From Acidaminococcus fermentans_A (GTDB lineage Bacteria > Bacillota > Negativicutes > Acidaminococcales > Acidaminococcaceae), in the NCBI RefSeq assembly GCF_052216985.1, contig NZ_JBQOUY010000004.1, forward strand, positions 84,479 through 148,478: DNA of 64,000 nt, given 5' to 3'. This document shows positions 22,931 through 32,403 of this stretch, piece after piece (position 1 is the stretch's first letter; every line of letters starts with the position of its first letter). Made by a program: the position numbers and the translations under genes. The notes under the pieces are model-generated. The model worked only from the letters and a program-made list of their open reading frames with translations, searched no databases and was not told the DNA's origin.

Positions 22931-24241
22931 ATGGCGGACAGGAAACAACGGGCACAGCCTAAAAAATCCATGCCATTGTATGGACGAATCTTTATCGCTC
23001 TGGGTGTGGGAATTGCTTTCGGCTATATCCTCAATGCCATAGGGGGAACCCATCAGCCAGTGATCAACAATCATATTCTACCTTTTCTACAGTTTCTCGG
23101 AGATTTTTTTATTAAATTGATCAAAATGGTGGTGGTTCCCTTAGTCTTTTTCTGTATCGTGGATGCAGCACTGTCACTGGGAGACATCAACAAACTGAAA
23201 AGTGTAGGTGTGACTACCATAATCTGGTTCTTGGCAACCGGGATGCTTTCAGCCATGATCGGACTCTTCTGGGTTAACTTGATCCAACCGGGAAGAGGGC
23301 TGCAGCTGGGAACGGTAGGAAATGGAGTAAAAACAAAAGCACTGCCAGGGATGTATCAGACAATCCTTGATTTCATTCCAACCAATCCATTTGAATCTCT
23401 TACATCCGGATCCATGATGCAAATCATTGTATTTTCTTTATTCATTGGATTTGCCATTATTTCTCTGGGAGAAAAGGCGGAACCGTTGGGCAAAATCTTC
23501 AGCATGCTGTCTATGGTTATGTTTAAGATTGTAGATTATGTGATTGCCATCATTCCAGTTGGTGTTTTTGGGCTGATGTCTACTACCATGACTAAATATG
23601 GCACAGCCATTTTCGGACCAGTACTGAAATTCATTCTGACTGATTACCTAGCATGTCTTTCTACTACTTTTGGCGTCTATACTCTGCTATTGATTTTCAT
23701 AGGCCATGTCAACGTGTTTACCTTCTGGAAAAAAGCTTTTGCCAGTTGGTTGGTTGCTTTCAGTACTTGTACTTCCAGTGCAGCACTGCCAGTGTCTATG
23801 GATATTGCGCCTAACAAAATGGGGGCACCAAAAGATATTTCCAGTTTTATCCTTCCTTTGGGCTGTACAGCCCAGATGAACGGAACCTGTGCTTATTTTG
23901 CTGTGGTCATCCTTTTTGCGGCACAGCTCTACGGAGTTGAACTGAGCCTGCCGCAACAGATTCTCCTTTGCGTACAAGCTACTTTTCTCAGTGTGGGATG
24001 TGCAGCCACTCCACAGATTGGGTTAGTCATCAGCTTGACACTGATGACACAGATGGGTTTGCCTTTGGATGGCTATTCTCTAGTAGCAGGAATCTACCGA
24101 ATTGTGGATCAAATCCATACGGCAACCAATTCCGTAGGAGATTTGGTTGCAACGGTCTGTATTTCTAATCTGCAGAATGAATTGGACCATGAGAAATTCG
24201 ATGATCTAACCTTGCTTGATCAGAAGGATGGAGCTTCATGA
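22931..24241 (+). CDS. Dicarboxylate/amino acid:cation symporter (DAACS family)
   Basis: This 436-residue protein has the GltP/DctA fold: eight membrane helices with two re-entrant loops, visible as the serine-rich STCTSSAALPVSMD (about 275-288) and the LPLGCTAQMNGTCAYF segment (about 305-320), in which the usual NMDGT-like Na+/substrate site reads AQMNGT. It should import glutamate, aspartate or a C4-dicarboxylate with Na+ or H+. Codon use is more AT-rich than in the citrate genes. The RBS AGGAGGAAT is good. An M29 peptidase gene follows after 100 bp, and a LysR gene after that. Confidence 0.88.
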   Translation: MADRKQRAQPKKSMPLYGRIFIALGVGIAFGYILNAIGGTHQPVINNHILPFLQFLGDFFIKLIKMVVVPLVFFCIVDAALSLGDINKLKSVGVTTIIWFLATGMLSAMIGLFWVNLIQPGRGLQLGTVGNGVKTKALPGMYQTILDFIPTNPFESLTSGSMMQIIVFSLFIGFAIISLGEKAEPLGKIFSMLSMVMFKIVDYVIAIIPVGVFGLMSTTMTKYGTAIFGPVLKFILTDYLACLSTTFGVYTLLLIFIGHVNVFTFWKKAFASWLVAFSTCTSSAALPVSMDIAPNKMGAPKDISSFILPLGCTAQMNGTCAYFAVVILFAAQLYGVELSLPQQILLCVQATFLSVGCAATPQIGLVISLTLMTQMGLPLDGYSLVAGIYRIVDQIHTATNSVGDLVATVCISNLQNELDHEKFDDLTLLDQKDGAS

Positions 24242-24341
24242 GACTTTTTGAAAAATGACTGCGGGCATATGGCAAGTAATATGATAATGACGAGGACGAA
24301 AGAAAAGAACCAATGGTATCAAGGAAAGGAGTGCAAGAAAA

Positions 24342-25358
24342 ATGGCAGACAACAGGATCATTGAATGCATGGAACGGGCGCAGTATATTTTAGGAACTCT
24401 GATGGCAGTGAAGCCTGGAGAAGAGGTGTTGATCGTAGTAGATCCCCAGACTGACGAGCGGATGACACAGGCTATGGCGGCTGCTGCCTTGAACTGTGGG
24501 GCAGAATATGGTGTTTATATGATGCCAATCCGAGGAAAAGACAAGGCTACGATCTTTCCGAAATCTTTGGAACTTGGGATGGATGCCTGTGATGTATTTG
24601 TTGGGATGACCACAGCGTCAGGAGCGGCTATCTATAATAACCATCTAAAGGAATTGATTACCCAGAAAAAACTTCGGGAAGTATCTATTTGTCTGAGAAA
24701 TATTGATAATTTCACGCGGGGAGGAGCCCTAGCGGACTATGAAAAAGTTTATCAGGATGGGCAGCGGCTGCAGGCCATCTGGAGAGGGAAGAAGACCGCT
24801 CATATTACCACTCCAGCAGGTACCGATCTGTACATGGAGATGAACCAGATGGAACCGATTATTGAGTGTGGGATTGCTCGGAATCCTGGGGATGCTATGG
24901 CTTGGTCAGATGGGGAAGTATCCTTGGGACCAGTAATCGGCACTACCCATGGTACATTGGTCATTGATGGCCCCATCTGCTATTATGGCTGCCCAACAAT
25001 TCCTGTGGAACTGCGGATTGAAGGCGGACGGATTGTAGAAGTGGCAGGCGGAGATCAAAAAATCTGCAAAGAAATCCGTCGGCAAATTGCTGAAATCAAA
25101 GACAGTGACAATATTGCTGAAATTGGAATCGGACTCAATCCGGTATGCCTCTACAACGGAGATTTTGAAGAAGAGAAAAAGGCACGGGGAACCTGCCACA
25201 TTGCAATGGGGAACGGATTCTATTATGGACAGCCTGCAAGAAGTACAGTCCATATTGACATGGTCCAGTATAATCCCACGATTGTGTTTGATGAAGGGTC
25301 TTCTACAGAAACACTGATTGTAAAAGACGGTAAAGTCGTCTGTCTGGGCGATAAATAA
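24342..25358 (+). CDS. M29 aminopeptidase / NicX-like metallohydrolase
   Basis: This 338-residue protein resembles the M29 (aminopeptidase T) fold, also used by 2,5-dihydroxypyridine dioxygenase NicX. The C-terminal half holds likely metal ligands: an acidic AWSDGE segment (about 190), CHIAMG (about 286-291) and VHIDM (about 305-309; HxD). Aminopeptidase T members are often about 400 residues, so this is on the short side. Its position after the amino-acid symporter suggests peptide or amino-acid-derivative use, but a ring-cleaving or amidase role cannot be excluded. Confidence 0.75.
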   Translation: MADNRIIECMERAQYILGTLMAVKPGEEVLIVVDPQTDERMTQAMAAAALNCGAEYGVYMMPIRGKDKATIFPKSLELGMDACDVFVGMTTASGAAIYNNHLKELITQKKLREVSICLRNIDNFTRGGALADYEKVYQDGQRLQAIWRGKKTAHITTPAGTDLYMEMNQMEPIIECGIARNPGDAMAWSDGEVSLGPVIGTTHGTLVIDGPICYYGCPTIPVELRIEGGRIVEVAGGDQKICKEIRRQIAEIKDSDNIAEIGIGLNPVCLYNGDFEEEKKARGTCHIAMGNGFYYGQPARSTVHIDMVQYNPTIVFDEGSSTETLIVKDGKVVCLGDK

Positions 25359-25383
25359 CTCTTTCGAAGAACCGTATATCGTA

Positions 25384-25476
25384 AAAATCCATCTATGGGT
25401 TATTTACCACTGCTTGGAATGGAAAATATTCTTTCCTTTGCTTTGGAATATCAGCCTATAGATGGATTTTTTATAG
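25384..25476 (+). terminator. Long-loop terminator after the M29 gene
   Basis: AAAATCCATCTAT (from 25384) is complementary to ATAGATGGATTTTTT about 75 bp downstream. The loop is long, with an internal AAAGGAAAG/CTTTCC-type pairing possible. Confidence 0.6.
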
Positions 25477-25565
25477 TGATTCCAGGATTTGTAACTAATA
25501 TTTCACATTTCATAGGAAATACATCAATGTAAGAAAAGAGTAAAATGATAGAAAGGAGGGAAAAA

Positions 25566-25619
25566 ATGGACAGATATTTCCTTTCTGCCCAAAGACGGCG
25601 AACTGTTTTCATGAGATAA
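25566..25619 (+). CDS. Possible 17-residue upstream ORF before the LysR gene
   Basis: ATG at 25566 follows an excellent Shine-Dalgarno sequence GAAAGGAGGGAAAA and opens a 17-codon frame (MDRYFLSAQRRRTVFMR) ending TAA at 25617-25619, 11 bp before the LysR start. The SD is better than that of the LysR gene itself. It may be a translated leader that couples or controls LysR translation. There is no comparative evidence, so this is tentative. Confidence 0.35.
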   Translation: MDRYFLSAQRRRTVFMR

Positions 25620-25630
25620 GGGGAAACAAA

Positions 25631-26575
25631 ATGCTTGAAAAAATTGAATATGTTTACGCTGTCTACCAGGAAAGAAGTTTTTCAAAAGCAGCGAAAAAAA
25701 TGTTTATCAGTCAGCCGGCCCTCAGTAAAATGATCCGAAAGGCAGAACAGGATATCGGTGTCCCTATTTTTGATAGAAGTACTATTCCCATTACTTTAAC
25801 GCCCGAAGGGAAAAAATATATAGAAGCCATAAAAGCCATCTATCAAATAGAAAATAATGTGCTGAGGTATTTTAAAGATTTGAAAGAATTGAAGACGGGA
25901 ACGCTGTCTTTAGGCGGATCATCCTATTTTTGTTCTTTTGTATTTCCAGATTTGATCAGCCGTTTTAATGATCTTTACCCAGGCATCCAGTGTGATTTGA
26001 CCGAGGGAAACGTGCAGGAGCTGCGAAAAGGGCTGCTGGACGGACGATTTGATCTGGTATTGGAGACAGGTCTTCAGGAAGATCGTGATATTAAAAATAT
26101 CTATTATCGAATGGAAAGGATTATCCTAGCAGTCCCCAAAAACTATAGCGTGAATGTAGGACTGGAAAAATACCAGATTCTCCGGGAAAGTATTAACAGC
26201 CAAGCCTTCTTGGGGCTTTCTGTACCAGCGGTACCTTTGGAATTGTTTCGGGATACGCCTTTTGTCAAGATGAAACCCGGCAATGATATGTTTGGCCGTT
26301 CTACACAGATTTGCCTGGATGCTGGTTTCGCAATGAAAGTAAAAATCTATGTGGATCAGGTTATGACATCGCTGAATATTGCTTCTGCAGGGATGGGGGC
26401 TCTGTTCATCAGGGCGGATATTGTACAATGTTTGTCCCAGTCTGATAATCTATATTTTTACAAATTGGGACATCCTCTGGCAGTGCGGGAAATCAACTGG
26501 GCTGTCAAAAAAGGGTCTTATCTGTCTAAAGCCTCTCGGGCTTTTATTGAACTAGCTAATTTTTCCCGTAAGTAG
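25631..26575 (+). CDS. LysR-family transcriptional regulator
   Basis: This 314-residue protein has a typical N-terminal winged helix (SFSKAAKKMFISQPALSKMIRKAE at about 17-40) and an effector-binding domain. It lies downstream of, and in the same direction as, the symporter and M29 genes and most likely controls them, although LysR genes are more often divergent. Effector unknown. Codon use is AT-rich like its upstream neighbours, suggesting the three genes share a history. Confidence 0.88.
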   Translation: MLEKIEYVYAVYQERSFSKAAKKMFISQPALSKMIRKAEQDIGVPIFDRSTIPITLTPEGKKYIEAIKAIYQIENNVLRYFKDLKELKTGTLSLGGSSYFCSFVFPDLISRFNDLYPGIQCDLTEGNVQELRKGLLDGRFDLVLETGLQEDRDIKNIYYRMERIILAVPKNYSVNVGLEKYQILRESINSQAFLGLSVPAVPLELFRDTPFVKMKPGNDMFGRSTQICLDAGFAMKVKIYVDQVMTSLNIASAGMGALFIRADIVQCLSQSDNLYFYKLGHPLAVREINWAVKKGSYLSKASRAFIELANFSRK

Positions 26576-26618
26576 GTGAAAACAAAAGGCAGAACCGCGT
26601 GATAAACCTAAAGTATTA

Positions 26619-28019
26619 TTGAGAAAGAAGGTCTTTATCATAGTTCCTAAAACTGGAAGCCAACCGGGAGAAACTTTCTTTATCAAAGAAAAAGGCTTTT
26701 TTTATGGCTGGGCTTCTTTGATGGCTCTGATCGCTTCCCAGAATTTGGTGGCTTACAGTGTGAATATGGCAGACAATGTGATGCTGGGGAGTTACAGCCA
26801 GTCCGCTCTGTCAGGGTCGGCCATCGTCAACCAGATCTTTTTTGTGGTGCAGTTCCTGGCCAATGCGCTGGGGGAAGGAATCGTGGTTCTGGGCTCCCAG
26901 TATTGGGGGAAAAAGGATCTTCCGCCCATCCGGCGTTGCATCGGCATAGCTTTGCGGCTGGGCGCACTGGCTGGAAGCACTGTCCTGGCTTTATGCCTCC
27001 TGTGGCCACGGGGTCTTCTCAGCCTGTTTACTTTGGATCCGGTGATCTTGCTGGAAGCACAGGAATACCTCCAGATCCTGCAGTTCACTTTTCCTATTTT
27101 CATCCTTTCCACTATTCTCTATGCTGGGCTGCGTTCCATCGGCAGTGTAAAGATTGCTTTCTATAATTCGGTCCTTTCCCTGGGTATCAATGTGGTCTGT
27201 AATTATCTTTTTATTTATGGGAATTTTGGCTGTCCAGAAATGGGCATCCGGGGAGCGGCTGTAGGGACGGTCATCGCCCGGATCGCTGAATTGGCCATTG
27301 TGCTCCTGTATTTAGCCGGGGAGTCCCGCCTCCGGCTGTTTTCCCAAAAGCTATTTGTCCGGGATCCCCAACTGGAAAAAGACTATTTCCGGGTGACTAT
27401 GCCCATTTTGGGAGCCCAGTTGCTATGGGCCTTGACCACGCCCATCCAGACAGCCATTTTGGGACATCTTTCGGCAGATGCCATTGCGGCCAATTCCGTA
27501 GCAACCACTTTTTATCAATACTTGAAAGTGATTGTCCAGGCCATGTGCTCAGCCACCGCAGTGACCATCGGCTGTATCGTAGGCAAAGGGGATTTGTGCC
27601 GGGTCAGGGAAGCCGGCCGGACTTTATCCGTGATTTTTGTGTTGGTGGGGCTTGTCCTGGGGGCAGGGCTCTATCTGCTGCGGCTGCCCCTTTTGTCTTT
27701 TTATGAATTGAACCCTCAGGCAATGGAGCTGGCTGACCAGCTGATGGCCCTCATGAGCGTGGTGATGGTGGGCATGTCCTACCAGATGCCGGTCAGCTCC
27801 GGGATCATCCGGGGCGGTGGCGATCCTCGGTACGGTTTTGTGACCAATCTGATCAGTACCTGGGGAATCGTCATGCCTCTGTCCTTTCTAGGGGCTTTTG
27901 TCTGGAGGCTTCCGGTGGTCCAAGTGGTCATGCTCCTCCAATCGGATCAGATCTTCAAAGTCATCCCGGCGTTCTGCTGGTACAGGAGTTACAGGTGGAT
28001 CCGGAAACTGACCCGATAA
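26619..28019 (+). CDS. MATE-family multidrug/toxin exporter
   Basis: This 466-residue frame encodes about twelve membrane segments with MATE marks: SVNMADNVMLG near 48-58, GSQYWGKKD near 90-98, and the second-half repeat with QTAILGHLSADAIAANSVATT. Na+- or H+-driven export of cationic compounds is the family role. The start is uncertain: the TTG at 26619 has no clear RBS, and the first ATG is after the beginning of helix 1, so the true N-terminus may differ or have been damaged. Base composition returns to the GC-rich style of the rest of the window within this gene. Confidence 0.8.
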   Translation: MRKKVFIIVPKTGSQPGETFFIKEKGFFYGWASLMALIASQNLVAYSVNMADNVMLGSYSQSALSGSAIVNQIFFVVQFLANALGEGIVVLGSQYWGKKDLPPIRRCIGIALRLGALAGSTVLALCLLWPRGLLSLFTLDPVILLEAQEYLQILQFTFPIFILSTILYAGLRSIGSVKIAFYNSVLSLGINVVCNYLFIYGNFGCPEMGIRGAAVGTVIARIAELAIVLLYLAGESRLRLFSQKLFVRDPQLEKDYFRVTMPILGAQLLWALTTPIQTAILGHLSADAIAANSVATTFYQYLKVIVQAMCSATAVTIGCIVGKGDLCRVREAGRTLSVIFVLVGLVLGAGLYLLRLPLLSFYELNPQAMELADQLMALMSVVMVGMSYQMPVSSGIIRGGGDPRYGFVTNLISTWGIVMPLSFLGAFVWRLPVVQVVMLLQSDQIFKVIPAFCWYRSYRWIRKLTR

Positions 28020-28116
28020 AAAGGGCAAAGCCCTCTATGCAGGATTCTCCCTCCTAATTTTTATCTGAGTCCCTTTCAAAAAGCAGCTTTTTTCGATACA
28101 ATAGAAGTATAGATAG

Positions 28117-28158
28117 CTGTCTTTTTCTCTGCCTTTTCTAATTTATCGAAAAAGACAG
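28117..28158 (+). other. Perfect 11-bp hairpin in the leader of the DUF401 gene
   Basis: CTGTCTTTTTC (28117-28127) is exactly complementary to GAAAAAGACAG (28148-28158). It lies directly upstream of the RBS region of the next gene. It has no T run downstream, so it is not a simple terminator; an mRNA leader structure or operator is possible. Confidence 0.4.
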
Positions 28159-28182
28159 GGAAAGGAGGAGAGGAGGATCCCC

Positions 28183-29388
28183 ATGACACCGTTATTGTAT
28201 TTATTGTTGGTTTTCCTTGCCATTGTCATCCTTCTGGCCGTGGGACGGCCTCTTTATCAGGCCATTTTGGGAGGGCTCTGCCTGACCGCGGCGCTGTATC
28301 GGATCAGCCCGGGAGAAATCTTTCATCTTGTGGGGAATGTCTTTATCCACTGGGGGTCGCTGTCGGTCTTATTGTCCCTGTATCTCATTACCTATCTCCA
28401 GCGCATGCTGGAAGCTCGGCAGCAGATCAAGCTGGCCCAGCAGGACTTGAATGGATTGTTCCACAACCGGCGGGTGAATGCGGGAATCGCCCCCATGTTC
28501 ATTGGCCTGCTGCCTTCTGCGGCGGCTATGATTCTGTGCGGAGATATCGTGAAGGAAGCAACGGATGGATACCTGGAACCGGAGGAGCAAGCTTTCGTCA
28601 CCAGCTGGTTCCGTCATATTCCGGAAAGTTCCCTGCCCACCTATGCCAGTGTCTTGCTGTTGATGAACCTGGCCAATGCCCAGCTGCCGCCTTATATGCT
28701 GGCCATGGTGGGACCCGCGTGTGCTTTGATGGCCATAGGGTATTTCCGGTATCTCCGCCGTCTGCCCAAAGAACCGGGGACACCGGCCAGTACGGATAAA
28801 AAGGCCGACGCCATCCACTTGTTCCAGCACCTTTGGTCCCTGCTGCTGATCATCGGGGTCATCCTGGTCTTCAAAGTGTCCGTGGTCACGGCTGTTCTGC
28901 TCAGCATTTTCCTGAGTTTGATCGTTTATCGGTTTTCGTTCCAGGAAGTCAGGGCTATGGTGGTCAGCGCTTTTGAAAAGAAGTTGATCTTGAATACTTT
29001 CCTGGTCCTGGTCCTGAAGGAGTTCATCCAGTTCACCGGTGTGCTCCTGATCCTGCCCCAAGTCATCAGCCAGCTGCCCATCCCTCCTTTCCTGACTTTT
29101 GCCATCCTGTTTTTCCTGGGGGGGATCATCAGCGGAGCCCAAGGCATCATTGCCCTGGGGACGCCTCTGGCCATGGCTTCTCTCCAGGGAGGGATCCCGA
29201 CCTTAGTCTTGCTCATGGGGATGGCCCATGCGGCCAGCCAGGTTTCGCCCACCCATGTATGCCTGGTAGTGGCCTCCGATTACTATCATGTCACTCTAGG
29301 GCAGCTGGTGAAGAAGACCCTGCCCAATTCCCTGCTGTTCTGCTTCTTCATCTTGGCGTATTATCTGCTGCTGCGGTGGGTGCTGTGA
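28183..29388 (+). CDS. DUF401 family membrane protein
   Basis: This 401-residue protein has about ten hydrophobic segments and matches the DUF401 family, predicted transporters related to the ion-transporter superfamily. Visible marks are the NRRVNAGIAPMFIGLLPSAAAM segment near 93-114 and GGIISGAQGIIALGTPLAMASLQGG near 309-333. Substrate unknown. The RBS AGGAGGATCC precedes the ATG. It stands alone, ending in a bidirectional terminator against the GntR operon. Confidence 0.82.
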   Translation: MTPLLYLLLVFLAIVILLAVGRPLYQAILGGLCLTAALYRISPGEIFHLVGNVFIHWGSLSVLLSLYLITYLQRMLEARQQIKLAQQDLNGLFHNRRVNAGIAPMFIGLLPSAAAMILCGDIVKEATDGYLEPEEQAFVTSWFRHIPESSLPTYASVLLLMNLANAQLPPYMLAMVGPACALMAIGYFRYLRRLPKEPGTPASTDKKADAIHLFQHLWSLLLIIGVILVFKVSVVTAVLLSIFLSLIVYRFSFQEVRAMVVSAFEKKLILNTFLVLVLKEFIQFTGVLLILPQVISQLPIPPFLTFAILFFLGGIISGAQGIIALGTPLAMASLQGGIPTLVLLMGMAHAASQVSPTHVCLVVASDYYHVTLGQLVKKTLPNSLLFCFFILAYYLLLRWVL

Positions 29389-29390
29389 AA

Positions 29391-29418
29391 AGGGGCTGTT
29401 GCGCATGCAACAGCCCCT
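29391..29418. terminator. Bidirectional terminator (DUF401 / GntR operon)
   Basis: AGGGGCTGTTGC (29391-29402) is exactly complementary to GCAACAGCCCCT (29407-29418). It belongs to the GTTGC stem family. Confidence 0.85.
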
Positions 29419-29421
29419 CTC

Positions 29422-30123
29422 TTATGCCTTCTTTTTCCCGCTCTTGACCATGGCTTCGAACATGACCTTGTAGGACCATTCCAAATGGGCCTGGAGAAGG
29501 CGTTTGGCTTCCGGCAGGTCTTTGGCTTCCAGGGCATCGATGATCTCCAGGTGCTGGAGGGTACTTGTTTCGAAGGTATCCGTCATGATGTAGGCCTGGA
29601 GCTGGCCCAGCTGGATCCGTTCCGAAATGCTGGGCATCAGTTTGCGGATATAATGGTTGGAAGTATGCTCGATGAACAAATTGTGGAACATATTGTCCAG
29701 ATGATACATATCTTCTGCCGAAAGGGAAGACTTATCCTTTTTGTAATCCTTGTAGGCATCCACGAAAACCTGGCGGATCTCCTCCAGATCTTTGGATGAA
29801 AAATGATTGATGGCCGTATCCAGTGCCAGCAGTTCCAGCACGATGCGGACATTGTAGATATCCCGCATATCCGCGATGGATAAGACATTGACCAGAGTGC
29901 CTCGGCCGCTGAGGGTCGTTACGAAATTTTCATTTTCCAGCCGGCTCAGGGCATTCTTGACCGGTGTACGGCTGATATGCAGGATATCCGCAACCGTCTG
30001 TTCTGTGATCACATCTCCTTGGCGGATATGGCCGGATAAGATCTGCTCTTTTAAGTAGCAGTACGCTTCATCGGCCAGAGAGCGGTGTTTGATTTTTCCG
30101 AGACGATATGGGATCTTTGTCAT
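29422..30123 (-). CDS. GntR-family (FadR/FCD type) regulator
   Basis: This 233-residue protein has an N-terminal winged helix (about 15-80; ILHISRTPVKNALSRLENENFV) and a C-terminal FCD effector domain of helices with likely metal ligands D, H and H (DNMFHNLFIEHT, HLEIIDAL). It is the last gene of a minus-strand operon with a D-2-hydroxyacid dehydrogenase, TRAP transporter and aconitase X. It most likely represses the operon until an organic acid binds. A candidate operator, a GTATACAG-based palindrome, lies at the operon promoter (35680-35696). Confidence 0.9.
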   Translation of the reverse strand: MTKIPYRLGKIKHRSLADEAYCYLKEQILSGHIRQGDVITEQTVADILHISRTPVKNALSRLENENFVTTLSGRGTLVNVLSIADMRDIYNVRIVLELLALDTAINHFSSKDLEEIRQVFVDAYKDYKKDKSSLSAEDMYHLDNMFHNLFIEHTSNHYIRKLMPSISERIQLGQLQAYIMTDTFETSTLQHLEIIDALEAKDLPEAKRLLQAHLEWSYKVMFEAMVKSGKKKA

Positions 30124-30138
30124 AGGGCCGTCCTTTTC

Positions 30139-31110
30139 TCAATTGACCAAATCGCGGGGGGGCTTTCCTTCTAGCATATTTTCCAGATTTTCCAGGGCCC
30201 GTTCTTTCAGAGCCCGGAACGATTCTACAGAAATGTAGGATACATGGGGAGTTACATAGATGCCCGGGCAGTGGAGGATGGGTTCTTCTCCAGTGGGCGG
30301 TTCCGTCTTGATCACGTCCAGGACGGCACCGGCGATCTTTTTCTCTTTGACGGCCGCAATCAGGGCCGCTTCATCTACCACTTTGCCCCGGGAAGTGTTG
30401 ATCAGCCAGGCAGTGGGCTTCATCAGAGAAAGCAGGGGGGTGCTGATCTTATCCTGGTTTTCGTCACAGCCTTTCAGGTTGATGCTGACATAATCGGCCC
30501 GGCGGAAGCCTTCTTCCCAGTCCACTTTTTCCACTTGGAGAGCTGCCATATCTTCTTTGGAAACGAAATCATCGCAAGCGATGACTTTGATCCCCAGGCT
30601 CTGGGCACGGGCGGCTACCGTCTTGCCGATGACGCCCAGGCCGGCGATGCAGAGGGTCTGGGTGCTGATCCGGTTGACGATAAAGGGGACGGCCATGGCT
30701 CCCCAGCGATTACTGCGGCTGTCTTCCACAACAGTGGCGCTGTATTGGGCGATCCGCTTGTTGGCGAAATACATGGCAGCCACCACATAATCTGCCAGAT
30801 CTTCCGCACAGTAACCGCTGATGTTGGTGACGGAAATCCCCTTGGCCCGGGCTGCCTGCACGTCGATCCGGTCGTAGCCGCCGCCGTAGACGGCGATTCC
30901 CTTGCAGTTCTGCAGCTGATTGATGGTGGAAGCTGGCAGGGACGCATAGACCTGGGCCAGGATGCCATCTGCTTTATAGCCGAATTCCTTCAGATCTTTT
31001 TCATAATCGTAAGTGGAACATCTGATTTCCACGCCGGGATAGCGAGCTTCCAGATATTCTTTTTCCATATCGTAGTCTTTCCATTCTTCATCGATGATCC
31101 AAATCAGCAT
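30139..31110 (-). CDS. D-2-hydroxyacid dehydrogenase (NAD-dependent)
   Basis: This 323-residue protein has the D-isomer 2-hydroxyacid dehydrogenase layout: the nucleotide-binding GLGVIG at 157-162, and the catalytic triad R241 (INTSRGKVVDE), E270 (IKTEPP) and H289 (TPHVSY). Such enzymes interconvert 2-oxo acids and D-2-hydroxy acids. The exact substrate is not readable. Being in one operon with aconitase X and a TRAP importer suggests it acts on a 2-oxo or 2-hydroxy acid made from the imported compound. The RBS AAAGGAGGGA is good. Confidence 0.9.
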   Translation of the reverse strand: MLIWIIDEEWKDYDMEKEYLEARYPGVEIRCSTYDYEKDLKEFGYKADGILAQVYASLPASTINQLQNCKGIAVYGGGYDRIDVQAARAKGISVTNISGYCAEDLADYVVAAMYFANKRIAQYSATVVEDSRSNRWGAMAVPFIVNRISTQTLCIAGLGVIGKTVAARAQSLGIKVIACDDFVSKEDMAALQVEKVDWEEGFRRADYVSINLKGCDENQDKISTPLLSLMKPTAWLINTSRGKVVDEAALIAAVKEKKIAGAVLDVIKTEPPTGEEPILHCPGIYVTPHVSYISVESFRALKERALENLENMLEGKPPRDLVN

Positions 31111-31125
31111 AGGGAATCCCTCCTT

Positions 31126-32397
31126 TTATTTCATGAATACAGTGGTGACGGCCGGAATATAAGTTACAGAAGCCAGGACGGCCAGAAGTGCACCGATCAA
31201 AAAGATCAGTTCCTTGGAGAGGGCTTCCATCTTCACTTTGGAAATGGCGGTAGCCACAAATAGGTTGATCCCATAGGGCGGGGTGCAGAATCCGATGGCC
31301 AGGTTCATGGTCAGCATGATCCCGAAAGTGACGGGGTTCATGCCAAATTTCTTGCAGATGGGCAGCAGGATGGGGGTCAGGATGATGGTGGCGGGGATGT
31401 TGTCGATGAACATACCGACGATCAGCAGGAACAGGTTCACCATCAGCAGGATGACCACGCCATTGTTGCTGATCCCGGTGATGAAGGCTGCAATCTTCAG
31501 GGGGATCTGTTCCATGGTCAACAGAGCAGCAAAGGCGGTGGAAAGGCCTACCATGAAGGTGGTGGCGCCGTTGATGACGATAGCATCTTTCAGGGATTTA
31601 TAGGTGGAAGAGGCATCCAGTTCTTTGTAGACGAAACGTCCTACGATGTAGGAATAAACCACAGAAACCACGGCTGCTTCCGTGGGGGTGAATTTGCCAG
31701 AATAGATCCCACCCAGGATGATTACAGGGGACAGGATGGCCCAGATGGCGTCCTGGAAGGTATGGACGATCTTGCTGAACGAGGCCCTTTCCGTGCTGCC
31801 CCGATAGCCCCTCTTTTTCGAGACGATGAAGCAGACGATTATCAGGGCAACCCCCATCAGGATCCCCGGCAGGAAACCAGCTGTGAACAGATTGGTGATG
31901 GAAGCCCCGGAGACCACTCCGTAAATGACGAAGGGGACGGACGGGGGGATGATGACACCGATGGTGCCGGCAGCGGCGGTCAGCGCAGCGGAAAAAGGCT
32001 TGCTGTAGCCATGTTCCACCATCTGGGGAATCATGAAGGCCCCTACGGCAGAAACCGTAGCCACGGCTGAACCGGAAATGGCAGCAAAGAACATGCAGAC
32101 CACGATGGTGACCATGCCCAGGCCTCCGGTAATGTGCCCGATGAAACATTCAAAGAAATTCACCAGACGCTTGGCAATCCCGCCACCGCTCATCAGGTTC
32201 CCAGCCAGCATGAAGAAGGGAATGGCCAAAAGCGGGAAGGAATCCACCCCGGCGATGCTGTTCTGGGCAATCATCAAGGTGGGCATGGAAGTGAATTCCA
32301 GCATGGTGACCAGGGTGACGATGCCGATGGCATATCCGATGGGGACACTGAGCATGAGAAGGATCAGGAAAAGTCCAAAAAGAAAAATCGCTTCCAT
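31126..32397 (-). CDS. dctM: TRAP transporter large permease subunit
   Basis: This 423-residue protein has about twelve membrane segments and typical DctM marks: GGGIAKRLVNFFECFIGHITGG near 71-92, SGSAVATVSAVGAFMIPQMVEHGYS, and PPSVPFVIYG. It uses the Na+ gradient to move a solute delivered by DctP. It lies 15 bp upstream of the dehydrogenase gene in the direction of transcription and 6 bp after dctQ. Confidence 0.95.
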   Translation of the reverse strand: MEAIFLFGLFLILLMLSVPIGYAIGIVTLVTMLEFTSMPTLMIAQNSIAGVDSFPLLAIPFFMLAGNLMSGGGIAKRLVNFFECFIGHITGGLGMVTIVVCMFFAAISGSAVATVSAVGAFMIPQMVEHGYSKPFSAALTAAAGTIGVIIPPSVPFVIYGVVSGASITNLFTAGFLPGILMGVALIIVCFIVSKKRGYRGSTERASFSKIVHTFQDAIWAILSPVIILGGIYSGKFTPTEAAVVSVVYSYIVGRFVYKELDASSTYKSLKDAIVINGATTFMVGLSTAFAALLTMEQIPLKIAAFITGISNNGVVILLMVNLFLLIVGMFIDNIPATIILTPILLPICKKFGMNPVTFGIMLTMNLAIGFCTPPYGINLFVATAISKVKMEALSKELIFLIGALLAVLASVTYIPAVTTVFMK

Positions 32398-32403
32398 GGT
32401 CCG

